Of a DNA stretch of 64,000 nt, positions 8,097 to 15,390 are shown in pieces; position 1 is the first letter of the stretch, and every line of letters begins with the position of its first letter. The notes beneath the pieces were generated by a model. The model was not told the origin of the DNA and ran no database searches. It was given only the letters and a program-made list of their open reading frames with translations. Source of the stretch: Io17-Chloro-G2 sp963663135. GTDB taxonomy: Bacteria; Chloroflexota; Dehalococcoidia; Lucifugimonadales; UBA3495. Location of the stretch: contig CAXXRM010000005.1 of assembly GCA_963663135.2 (NCBI GenBank), positions 310,001 through 374,000 of the forward strand, in the 5' to 3' direction. The translations under genes and the position numbers were made by a program.

Positions 8097-8945
8097 TTAG
8101 TCCAGGTGTTGGCCGGGACCGCCCGGAATCCCCTGGCTCAAACTACGTTCCAGGCCCGTGCGGTAATCTTCGCTCTCCTGGGGCGGGAAACGTTGGTCGA
8201 TGGACATGCCGTAGTCCAGGGGAAGGCCCAGGCTCTGAAAGACCCGCAGCTTGTGGTACTCCAGGTATCCGGAAGGGAAACGGCAAATCCGTCGTGCCAG
8301 TTCTTTGGCCCTGGCCACGCTTTCAGACTTGGGCGCCACCTCGGTCACCAGCCCAAGATCGTAGGCCCGTTGCGCCGTCAGAGTATCTCCGGTCCAGGCC
8401 ATTTCTAGGCCGATGTTCAGGTTGGTCAAGTGGTATAGCTTGTGAGTTGTCTGCTTTGCGCCCATTCCCCGCTTCACCTCGGGGAGCCCCATCTGGGCGT
8501 GTTCTTCCATGATCCGCAGGTCACAGGCCATGGCCATCTCGCAGCCCGCGGCCAGGCACCACCCGTTGATGGCGGCAATCACCGGTTTCCAAAGCCCGAA
8601 GTTATTGCCGTTGAAAGACAGGCGCACACCCCGGGACCGGTCGGCATCCAGAATGGCCTGGGCCGTTTGTGCCCCTAGGTCCCTGGCGCGCTCGTCGTTC
8701 CGGCGCAGGTCCACCCCGGAGCAAAACGCCCGGTCGCCCGCGCCGGTGATTATCATGACTTTTAGGTCCGGTGCATCCCGAAAATCCAACCAGGCCTCGT
8801 TGAGGGCGTTGGTAAGGTTGTCGTCGAGGGCGTTCATTCGCTCCGGCCGGTTCATGGTGGCAACGAGAATGTCGCCGTCTTGCTCCCGCAGAAGCACTTC
8901 GCCGGACTGTTGAATGCCGGCCTGTTGTATATCGGATTGCTGCAT
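8097..8945 (-). CDS. Enoyl-CoA hydratase (crotonase 2)
   Basis: A 282-residue crotonase-fold protein with both catalytic glutamates: one in AAGCEMAMACDLR and one in GLPEVKRGM, so hydration of an enoyl-CoA is the likely reaction. The oxyanion-hole segment FCSGVDLRRN is also present. The N-terminus has a glutamine-rich near-repeat (MQQSDIQQAGIQQSGE). The ATG follows AGAGGAAAG. It sits between two paralogs that lack one or both glutamates, suggesting a pathway with several CoA-ester steps, for example a side-chain or ring-cleavage product degradation; the pathway is inference. Confidence 0.88.
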   Translation of the reverse strand: MQQSDIQQAGIQQSGEVLLREQDGDILVATMNRPERMNALDDNLTNALNEAWLDFRDAPDLKVMIITGAGDRAFCSGVDLRRNDERARDLGAQTAQAILDADRSRGVRLSFNGNNFGLWKPVIAAINGWCLAAGCEMAMACDLRIMEEHAQMGLPEVKRGMGAKQTTHKLYHLTNLNIGLEMAWTGDTLTAQRAYDLGLVTEVAPKSESVARAKELARRICRFPSGYLEYHKLRVFQSLGLPLDYGMSIDQRFPPQESEDYRTGLERSLSQGIPGGPGQHLD

Positions 8946-8974
8946 TACTTTCCTCTAGAGTCTACCCGGCAGAC

Positions 8975-9817
8975 TTATCGGTTGTGCCAAACCGGCCGGC
9001 GGTTTTCGACAAAGGCGCGGGTGCCTTCAATCCGGTCTTCGCTGGCGTACGGGTTGGGGCCAACTTCCAGGGTCTGCGCGTAGTGGAATGGCACGCCGAT
9101 GGAACGGTAGGCGGTCTCTTTTTGGAACGACCGGGTCACCGGCGCATATTGGAGCAACTCCCGGGCCAGCTTTATCCCGCCTGACCGGGCGGACCCATCG
9201 GTTGTAACGATGGATTGCCCCAGTGGCCGCACCGGCAAACGACCCTCGGCAGGTCTCTCCTCTGGCTGTGCCTCGGCTGGGGTTTCGTCGATAGATACCA
9301 AGCGGTTGATCAGGCCCAGCCGTGCGGCTTGGGCGGCATCCACCGTCCTGCGGGTCCACAGCAGGTCCAGCGCCACCGATAACCCCACCAGGTTGACCAA
9401 CCAGACCGCCTCGACGTTCGGGCCGCTGCCCAGGGAGTCCAGACCCGCCTGAAACGCGACCGACTCACCGGCCAAACGGAGGTCGCAGCCCAACGCAAGC
9501 GCCAGGCCTTCTCCGCGGCACACGCCCTGGACCGCCGCGATGGTGGGCTTGATCGTGTCTAACCGGCCCCCCGCCCAATACCGCGCCCGGTCCCGCTGCT
9601 CTCCGTGCGAAAGGGCGGGAACAGCCTCGGAGCCGGTGCAGAAGTCCGGCCCCTCCGCGCAAATCACGGCCACCCAGGCGTCTTCATCCACCCGGTATCG
9701 CTCAAAAACCTGGTTTAGCTCCCCGCGCATGGCCGGAGTGAAGGCGTTGCCCCGGTCCGGGGCCTCCAGCGATATAATTGCCACCCGGTCTTCGACCAAA
9801 TAACCGATTTCCGCCAA
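8975..9817 (-). CDS. Crotonase-family protein lacking both catalytic glutamates (crotonase 3)
   Basis: A 280-residue protein with the crotonase fold (FCTGSEAV oxyanion segment; GEGLALALGCDLRLAGE). At the first catalytic position Ala replaces Glu, and at the second the segment reads FQAGLD, so neither hydratase glutamate is kept. Residues about 195-215 form a Pro/Glu-rich insertion (ETPAEAQPEERPAEGR). The C-terminal half (RSFQKETAYRSIGVPFHYAQTL) follows the usual pattern. Translation appears to start at TTG 9817. The enzyme probably performs another CoA-ester reaction or is a diverged subunit. It is first in the minus-strand run of three crotonases. Confidence 0.8.
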   Translation of the reverse strand: MAEIGYLVEDRVAIISLEAPDRGNAFTPAMRGELNQVFERYRVDEDAWVAVICAEGPDFCTGSEAVPALSHGEQRDRARYWAGGRLDTIKPTIAAVQGVCRGEGLALALGCDLRLAGESVAFQAGLDSLGSGPNVEAVWLVNLVGLSVALDLLWTRRTVDAAQAARLGLINRLVSIDETPAEAQPEERPAEGRLPVRPLGQSIVTTDGSARSGGIKLARELLQYAPVTRSFQKETAYRSIGVPFHYAQTLEVGPNPYASEDRIEGTRAFVENRRPVWHNR

Positions 9818-9948
9818 GGTGCCGCCCCCATTGCCCTCAAGTTAGTATCGCCATCGGGTCTCGCCCAATGCCTGATTCTACCATGTTCCCAACCAACCCA
9901 AGCCGCGACCCGCAGTAGGCCCCAACATCTGCCCACCCGATACCCACC
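9818..9948. other. Intergenic region upstream of the crotonases
   Basis: No gene seen. A promoter for the three crotonases is expected here on the minus strand, but I cannot point to clear boxes. Confidence 0.3.
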
Positions 9949-9982
9949 AAAAAAGTTTTGCGCAGCTTTTCCAAAAGCGGGT
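9949..9982 (+). repeat. 34-bp direct repeat, left copy
   Basis: The 34 bases from AAAAAAGTTTTGCGCAGC to AAAAGCGGGT are identical to 11524-11557. The two copies bracket the unknown gene at 10277-11470. Read on the minus strand the repeat ends in TTTTTT after a short GCTTTT/AAAAGC palindrome, so it may also act as a terminator-like signal. Confidence 0.85.
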
Positions 9983-9994
9983 TCCCCACGCCCC

Positions 9995-10150
9995 GTCATC
10001 CCCACCCCAGCGGGAATCCAGAGCCCCTTTCGCCTCCACCCCCACCAACCCCCGTCATCCTCACCGCAGTGGGAATCCAGAGCCCTCTCCATGCGCCGAC
10101 ACGTTTATACCAACGAGGAAACGCCTGCTATGGGCAAGCCGCATTCCTCT
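9995..10150 (+). repeat. Two A repeats and a MITE-like interior
   Basis: A repeats at 9995-10026 and 10054-10085, 59 bp apart, followed by CCATGCGCCGACACGTTTAT and about 50 further bases that match the interior of the element at 62109-62290. No inverted A copy closes the element, so it looks like a half-element or a truncated copy. Confidence 0.65.
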
Positions 10151-10239
10151 CACTACCATAGCCAGCCGCCTCCCCACCAAAAAAACCTCCGCGCCCTCGG
10201 CGTCCTCTGCATCAAAACAACCCCAGCGTCACCAGCCCC

Positions 10240-10269
10240 TTGACACCCCCGAATGCACCTCCCTATCAT
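10240..10269 (+). promoter_or_regulatory. Promoter for a leaderless transcript
   Basis: A consensus -35 box TTGACA (10240-10245), an 18-base spacer and a -10 box TATCAT (10264-10269). Seven bases later comes the ATG at 10277, so transcription is predicted to begin at or within a base of the start codon. This rules against the upstream in-frame ATG at 10253, which lies inside the promoter spacer. Confidence 0.7.
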
Positions 10270-10276
10270 CGAACTA

Positions 10277-11470
10277 ATGTTCTCTAACGCAGAAAATCAG
10301 GAAGCCCAACCCCCCTCCCTCGCCGACATCGTCCGCGAGGAAACCGACGATGGCCGCCTAATAGTCCGCTTCCTCATAGACGTCATGCAGGGCCTCCTCG
10401 AAGATTTCAAACCCTGCCACCGCCTGGACGCCGCCCGTCAACTCCTAAACCTCGGCTTCCACCCGGCCCAATCCTTCATCGACGCCAACAACCCCGCCTC
10501 CCCAACCCTTAAAAATCTCCGCTCCCTCGGCGTCCCCGGCGTTGAAACCGCCCCCCTGCACCAGGAACTGGCCGCCCTCATCCGGGAAGAGACCGACAAC
10601 GGCCGCACCACCGTCCGATTCCTGGTAGACGTCATGCAGGGAACGATCCCGGACTTCAAGCCCCACCACCGCCTGTCCGCCGCCAAAGAACTCCTGCGCC
10701 GCGGCTTTGACACCCCTGTCCCTGCCGACGCTGGTAACTCAACCGCCATGGAATCCAACCTGGAGCAATCCGCCCCGGCTGAAAAAGCCACCGAGGCGCC
10801 CAACGCCTGGCTCCGTGCCCTGAAGGGCCGCTATGCCGACTACGAACCAGGCTATAACCGCTACGAAATGGAAGCCGGTCCCTTTAACTTCGAGACCTAC
10901 GATGACGAGGACTACTACTTCGATGGCTACGGCGCTTACGCCCAAAAGTACATCCTCGGCGGTGACGGAGTAATCAGGGCAGCTGGAAACGCAGTCTTGA
11001 ACTTCCGCAGCGATGCCTCTGAAGTTGCCCACGCATCCGGCCAGGACCCAGAAAAACGCCCGGACCACTTTGGGACGGTCCCCGACGACGCTCCCCAGCC
11101 CGAAGACATTTATGGCTTCAAGGCCCTGCTCAGGATATACGGCTCCGAGCAGGCCGCCCGGATTGCTGCCTGGGCCGCCGCCGGGTACCACGGGAAGCAG
11201 GCCGCTCTGGCCGCCGGCCTCGGTCCCGAATCCCCGGCCCGGCCCCCGCCCCCGGACACCATCTGGGACCAACCGGCGGAGGAACTGTACCCGGAAGACG
11301 GGGCGCCGCCGGACCCGGAACCTGACGCTCCCGATGCGCCCAAGCTAACCATGCTTGAGGAATATTTAATCGACCGCCGCCGGGAGCGCGCGCGGAACGA
11401 CCGGAATAACTGGGATGATGACCCGCCCGGTTTAATCTATGACCGGGTTACCATCCCCATAATACCGTGA
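10277..11470 (+). CDS. Protein of unknown function with two N-terminal repeat domains
   Basis: A 397-residue protein I do not recognise. Counted from the ATG at 10277, two copies of a roughly 50-residue unit occupy about residues 12-62 and 95-147. Each has the pattern REETDxGRxxVRFLxDVMQG, DFKPxHRL, then AAxxLLxxGF. The helix-rich unit with a HRLxAAxxLL motif recalls small DNA-binding helical domains, but that is only a resemblance. The middle is acidic and tyrosine-rich (RYADYEPGYNRYEMEAGPF), and the C-terminal third is Pro/Asp-rich ending in RRRERARNDRNNWDDD. Codons favour C-ending and CTC forms more than the neighbours, giving a different base composition. Identical 34-bp direct repeats flank the gene, suggesting acquisition as a unit. 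No signal peptide or membrane segment is visible. Confidence 0.7.
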   Translation: MFSNAENQEAQPPSLADIVREETDDGRLIVRFLIDVMQGLLEDFKPCHRLDAARQLLNLGFHPAQSFIDANNPASPTLKNLRSLGVPGVETAPLHQELAALIREETDNGRTTVRFLVDVMQGTIPDFKPHHRLSAAKELLRRGFDTPVPADAGNSTAMESNLEQSAPAEKATEAPNAWLRALKGRYADYEPGYNRYEMEAGPFNFETYDDEDYYFDGYGAYAQKYILGGDGVIRAAGNAVLNFRSDASEVAHASGQDPEKRPDHFGTVPDDAPQPEDIYGFKALLRIYGSEQAARIAAWAAAGYHGKQAALAAGLGPESPARPPPPDTIWDQPAEELYPEDGAPPDPEPDAPDAPKLTMLEEYLIDRRRERARNDRNNWDDDPPGLIYDRVTIPIIP

Positions 11471-11523
11471 CGCCCCCGCCCGGAGCGCCGCGGTTCTTCC
11501 CCCTCATTCTTCCACGCCCAACG

Positions 11524-11557
11524 AAAAAAGTTTTGCGCAGCTTTTCCAAAAGCGGGT
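11524..11557 (+). repeat. 34-bp direct repeat, right copy
   Basis: Identical to 9949-9982 over 34 bases. It lies 53 bases after the stop codon of the unknown gene. On the minus strand it gives a short palindrome followed by TTTTTT. Confidence 0.85.
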
Positions 11558-11690
11558 CCCCCGTCCCCAAAACCTGGACCCCTGCAATCAACCACCAAGG
11601 ATTGACGGTATCCCAACAGGACTCTACACTCGGAACGCGCCCAAGCCGAAATGGCCACCGAGAATAAATACCGGGGCAGGGGAGAAACTA

Positions 11691-12719
11691 ATGGACTTTG
11701 GTATGTTCACCGACTTCCACGTCCGCCCGGGCAAAACCCAGGCGGACGCTTTTGAGGAGTCGTTCAATCAAATCATCCGGGCGGAACAGTTCGGAATGGA
11801 CTCTGTATGGCTGGCGGAGCACCACTTTTCGCCTGAACGGTCGGTGTTGGCCTCGCCGCTGATCATCGCCAGTTCCATTGCCTCCCGGACCAGCCGGATC
11901 CGGGTGGGCTTGGCCGTCCAGGTCCTCCCCCTGACCAACCCCCTGCGGGTGGCCGAAGAAGCGGCCACCGTAGACCACATCAGCAAAGGTCGTTTCGACT
12001 TTGGGATCGGACGCAGTGGCCTCACCCGGTATTACGAGGGCTACAACGTCGACTACGCCGAGAGCAGGGACCGGTTCTTCGAGGCCTTGGACGTCATAAT
12101 GGAGGCCTGGAAAGGGGAACCTTTCACCCACCAGGGTGAGTTCTATTCCTACCAGGAAGTTGTAGTGGTGCCCCAGCCTTACCAGAGGCCCTATCCGCCA
12201 ACCCGCATTGCCGTGGCTTCGGAGGACACCTATCCTCGCATTGGGGAAATGGGCCATCCGATTTTTATCACCGCCAACACCAACATGGCCCCAATGAAGG
12301 AAAGATTGAAAGAGTACCGCCGGGCGCGCGCCGCCGCCGGTCACCCCGGTCCCGGGGAAGTGAACATGCGGGTGCCCGTATACGTTGCTGAAACCACCGA
12401 GAAAGCTCACGAAGAACCCCGGGAAAGCGCTCTCAGCCAGATCAATTACTCGGCGACGGAACTGAGCAAGACCGCCCGCAACCAGGAAGGGCGTGAGAAT
12501 ATGCTCCGCATGGCGTCTGTGCCCTATCAGGAAGTGCTGAAAAGCCGGGTGATATTTGGCGTCCCGGAGGAAGTGACCGAACGGCTCCAGGAATTCCAGG
12601 AAGAGCTTGGAATCACCGGCGTGGTCCTTGAGATCAACTACGGCGGGCTGATTCCATTTGAGCAGGTCGCCAACTCGGTGCGCCTGCTCACTGAAAAGGT
12701 GGTCCCAAACTTTAAATGA
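11691..12719 (+). CDS. LLM-class flavin-dependent oxidoreductase
   Basis: A 342-residue luciferase-like monooxygenase. WLAEHH lies near residue 43, followed by RIRVGLAVQVLPLTNPLRVAEEAATVDH and GRFDFGIGRSGL, the central barrel strands that hold the flavin. The C-terminus (GIPEE-like GVPEEVTERLQEF and GLIPFEQVANSVRLL) is the usual helical cap. The ATG follows GGGGAGAAACTA. It is followed after 98 bases by an amidohydrolase on the same strand, so the two may act in sequence on one substrate; that is inference from spacing. Substrate unknown. Confidence 0.88.
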   Translation: MDFGMFTDFHVRPGKTQADAFEESFNQIIRAEQFGMDSVWLAEHHFSPERSVLASPLIIASSIASRTSRIRVGLAVQVLPLTNPLRVAEEAATVDHISKGRFDFGIGRSGLTRYYEGYNVDYAESRDRFFEALDVIMEAWKGEPFTHQGEFYSYQEVVVVPQPYQRPYPPTRIAVASEDTYPRIGEMGHPIFITANTNMAPMKERLKEYRRARAAAGHPGPGEVNMRVPVYVAETTEKAHEEPRESALSQINYSATELSKTARNQEGRENMLRMASVPYQEVLKSRVIFGVPEEVTERLQEFQEELGITGVVLEINYGGLIPFEQVANSVRLLTEKVVPNFK

Positions 12720-12817
12720 CGCCCCGACCGTTTCCGGGTTTGGCGCCGGTGTGCTAACGGCCAACCACGCCAGACCACCCCAGCCGAAGCCATCACGCTG
12801 ACCTCAAGGAGGGACTC

Positions 12818-13918
12818 ATGCCAGGTATTATCGATGCCGACACCCACGTCTTTGAACCCCCGGAGATGTGGGAGCGCCTGGACCCGGACATGTACCAGAG
12901 GCGGCCCATCATAGTGGAAGGGCCGGCGGACACCGTTTACCGGCGTTCTAACTTTTGGATTATCGATGGCAATATTTTCCCCAAACCGGCGGGCAAGGGC
13001 GGATTTCTGCTGGGCACCCCAACCCAGCCCAACCAAATCGAAAAGATGCCCGATGTGCGCGCCCGGGAGTTGCTCGACATCCCCGGCAGGCTGGCGGCGA
13101 TGGACCAGATGGGCTCCGGGGTCCAGGTTATCTATCCAACCCTCTTTCTAGCCTACGTCACCGATGACGTCGAGTTGGAGGTGGGTCTTTGCCGGGCCTA
13201 CAACCGGTTTATGGCGGAAACCTATAAACAGGGTCAAGGCCGGTTGAGGTGGTTGGTTGTGCCTCCCCTGCGCTCGATAGATGCCTCCATTGAAGCTGTG
13301 AATTTCGGCAAGGAAAACGGCGCGGCGGGCCTGTTCTTCCGGGGAATCGAGCGAGACCGGACCCTGGACGACCCTTACTTCTTCCCCGTTTACCAGGAAG
13401 CGGCCCGGCTTGACTTGCCGGTTTGCGTCCACACCGGGGCCGGTTGTCCCGCCTTCAGCGCCGTCTTTGACGTCAGCCGGAGCCATACCTTTCCCCATAC
13501 CCGCACCCTGCCGTTGATGGCGTTTCGCAATCTCGTAGCCAACAAAATTCCGGAGATGTTCCCGGATTTGCGATTCGGGTTCATTGAAGCCGGAGCGTCC
13601 TGGGTTCCCTATGTCCTTCACGCGCTTCGCAGCGTCTTTGGCGGCGACCCAAGCCAATGGGGCCCCAAGCTGTTCCAGGAGTCCCGGCTGTACGTCTCCT
13701 ACGAGGAGTGGGAAGACCTTTCTTACTTATTGACCTACGTGGGAGAAGCCAACCTCATAGTGGGCTCCGACTGGGGACACCACGGGGGCCGGGGTCGGGG
13801 CGGAGACCCATCCGGCCAACCCGAGGTCATTGCCAACCTGATGGCTCAGGAACAAATCCACGGGTCGGTCGTCGAAAAAATCCTGGTGGACAACCCAGCC
13901 CGGTTCTACGGAATCTAG
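12818..13918 (+). CDS. Amidohydrolase-2 family metal-dependent hydrolase or decarboxylase
   Basis: A 366-residue amidohydrolase-related protein (ACMSD-like branch). The metal-binding strand IIDADTHVFEPPEMW is at residues 4-18, a second histidine lies in VCVHTGAG, and the catalytic aspartate motif is VGSDWGHH. These proteins hydrolyse C-O/C-N/C-C bonds or decarboxylate aromatic and oxo acids using one divalent metal. The ATG follows AAGGAGGGACTC. The close paralog at 30103-31125 shares the PTIFL/ELELALCRSYNRW pattern. Its position after an LLM monooxygenase fits an oxidise-then-hydrolyse pair. Confidence 0.88.
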   Translation: MPGIIDADTHVFEPPEMWERLDPDMYQRRPIIVEGPADTVYRRSNFWIIDGNIFPKPAGKGGFLLGTPTQPNQIEKMPDVRARELLDIPGRLAAMDQMGSGVQVIYPTLFLAYVTDDVELEVGLCRAYNRFMAETYKQGQGRLRWLVVPPLRSIDASIEAVNFGKENGAAGLFFRGIERDRTLDDPYFFPVYQEAARLDLPVCVHTGAGCPAFSAVFDVSRSHTFPHTRTLPLMAFRNLVANKIPEMFPDLRFGFIEAGASWVPYVLHALRSVFGGDPSQWGPKLFQESRLYVSYEEWEDLSYLLTYVGEANLIVGSDWGHHGGRGRGGDPSGQPEVIANLMAQEQIHGSVVEKILVDNPARFYGI

Positions 13919-14289
13919 CCGTCCCTGCGCAGAGCATTTCCGCCAAGTGCGAGTTTGGCCCCACTCCCGTCATTATTATGAAAATATGCCATTTTCATCC
14001 TCATGCGTGGCCTCGCTAGGCCATCCGCAATTGTCATGAGAATAGGCCATCTTCATACTCATAAGTAGCTTTGACAAAGCCACCCGTCATTCTCGTCGCA
14101 ACGGGAATCCAGAACCCTTTTTACCAACCAAGCTGGTGCAGCAAGGCAGGAATGGCCCGCGTAGGTAATCCTGGCTCCCCTAGGGATTTCCTGGATCCAC
14201 GTTCTTAGGAGACTGCCCGGTGTAGTGCCAGGTGCCAGCGGTTTGAAATGCGATTGCCCCAGTCGGCAATCGCGCATCGTAGACCGGCA
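13919..14289. repeat. Repeat-filled intergenic region: B dimer and degenerate element 3
   Basis: A B-unit dimer lies at about 13969-14085. Each half holds two small palindromes, one of the form ATGAAAAT/ATTTTCAT and one of the form TGGCCT/AGGCCA. An A repeat follows at 14086-14117, and a weak inverted A copy (CCTGGATCCACGTTC) at about 14188-14215 closes a diverged MITE-like element. I see no gene. Confidence 0.65.
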
Positions 14290-15345
14290 TCACATCGCTG
14301 GAATCAGTTCTTCACATAGGAGGTTGAGGCTTTCGGTAACGTTGGGGCCAAGCTCCGAAAACATGACCTGTTTGAATCCGTGGTCGGTGGCCGTGCGGTA
14401 AATCTCCTGCATCTGCTCTTTGCAGAACTGCGGTTCCCCGGCCACGCAGATGGCGTCAACCATTTGGTCAGTAACCAGCGCTTCGAACTGTGTGCGCGAG
14501 GCTCCGTCCTGGTCCGCCCGCTCCAGAATGTCTACGTCCTCCACTGCTACACCGAGTCTACCCATCTCTTCCGGAGTGTATCCCCGCCTCCGCAGGCCCA
14601 AAATTCTTCGGCCCGCGGTGTGCTTGGCAAAATCCCGGGCGGCTTGCCCGTCGCGGGAAACTGACAGCTTGATTTCAGCGATCTTGGGCAGACCCGGCCC
14701 CGATCCGACGCTGGCGGCGGCGTCATCAAAGGTTTTCAGTGCGCCTGCCAGTCGCCCGGCCCCGGCCACGGCCTTGAACTCTCCGCCGTGGATCAAGCCG
14801 TCCATGAATTCACCGCCAACCTTCAGGCTCAACGGCGCATTGCCGCCGCAGTAGAGGCGGATGGGAGTCTTCGGGCCAAATCCCAAACGGAACGATTCAT
14901 TTGGATTGAAGTTGAAGTAGGAAGCCAGGGCAGGGTAATCGCTGAATTTTACCGCCTCCCCTGCCAGGAGGGCCTTCAGGCATTGGGCGGTCTGTCGCAG
15001 CATGCTGACCGGTCTGGCCGTGCTGAGCAGGTTCGGTGTATAGGGGTTCCCCCGGGCGATGCCGATGCTGAGTTCACCGCCATCCATGATTTCGCTGATG
15101 GCCGCCACCGAATCTGCCAGGTCGACGGGGTTGCGAAAGTATTGCACCGTCACCGCTGTGCCAAGATTGACGCCGACGTGGGACGCCAGCGTGGCCAGCA
15201 CCACGAAAACGTTGCGGCTTTGCAGGTTGTCGGTGGCCCAGATCTGGGAAATGCCTCCATTTTCCGCCGCCTTCGCCAGGTTGACCAACTCCGGCATTGG
15301 GATGTCTTTGTAGGTTGGGAGGTGTAACTGAATTCCTGCTTCCAT
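14290..15345 (-). CDS. LLM-class oxidoreductase, F420/methylene-tetrahydromethanopterin-reductase-like
   Basis: A 351-residue TIM-barrel protein of the luciferase superfamily. IWATDNLQSRNVFVVLATLASH, VNLGTAVTVQYFRNPVDLADSVAAI and GGELSIGIARGNPY are the barrel features. Instead of the EHH signature it has ATDNLQSR, which places it with the F420-dependent or Mer-like branch. The C-terminal half carries the usual VDAICVAGEPQFCKEQM segment. It lies 45 bases after the stop side of the membrane-protein gene on the same strand, so it may share a transcript with the metal-like module upstream. Cofactor and substrate are not determined by sequence. Confidence 0.82.
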   Translation of the reverse strand: MEAGIQLHLPTYKDIPMPELVNLAKAAENGGISQIWATDNLQSRNVFVVLATLASHVGVNLGTAVTVQYFRNPVDLADSVAAISEIMDGGELSIGIARGNPYTPNLLSTARPVSMLRQTAQCLKALLAGEAVKFSDYPALASYFNFNPNESFRLGFGPKTPIRLYCGGNAPLSLKVGGEFMDGLIHGGEFKAVAGAGRLAGALKTFDDAAASVGSGPGLPKIAEIKLSVSRDGQAARDFAKHTAGRRILGLRRRGYTPEEMGRLGVAVEDVDILERADQDGASRTQFEALVTDQMVDAICVAGEPQFCKEQMQEIYRTATDHGFKQVMFSELGPNVTESLNLLCEELIPAM

Positions 15346-15390
15346 ATCCTTCCGTTGGCCTCCGGCCGGCGCGGCCCGTGAGATTGCAGA

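Noticed and set aside
11688..12764. 358-residue minus-strand frame
   Set aside because: Antisense shadow of the LLM gene at 11691-12719; the plus-strand protein has all family motifs and a good ribosome-binding site.
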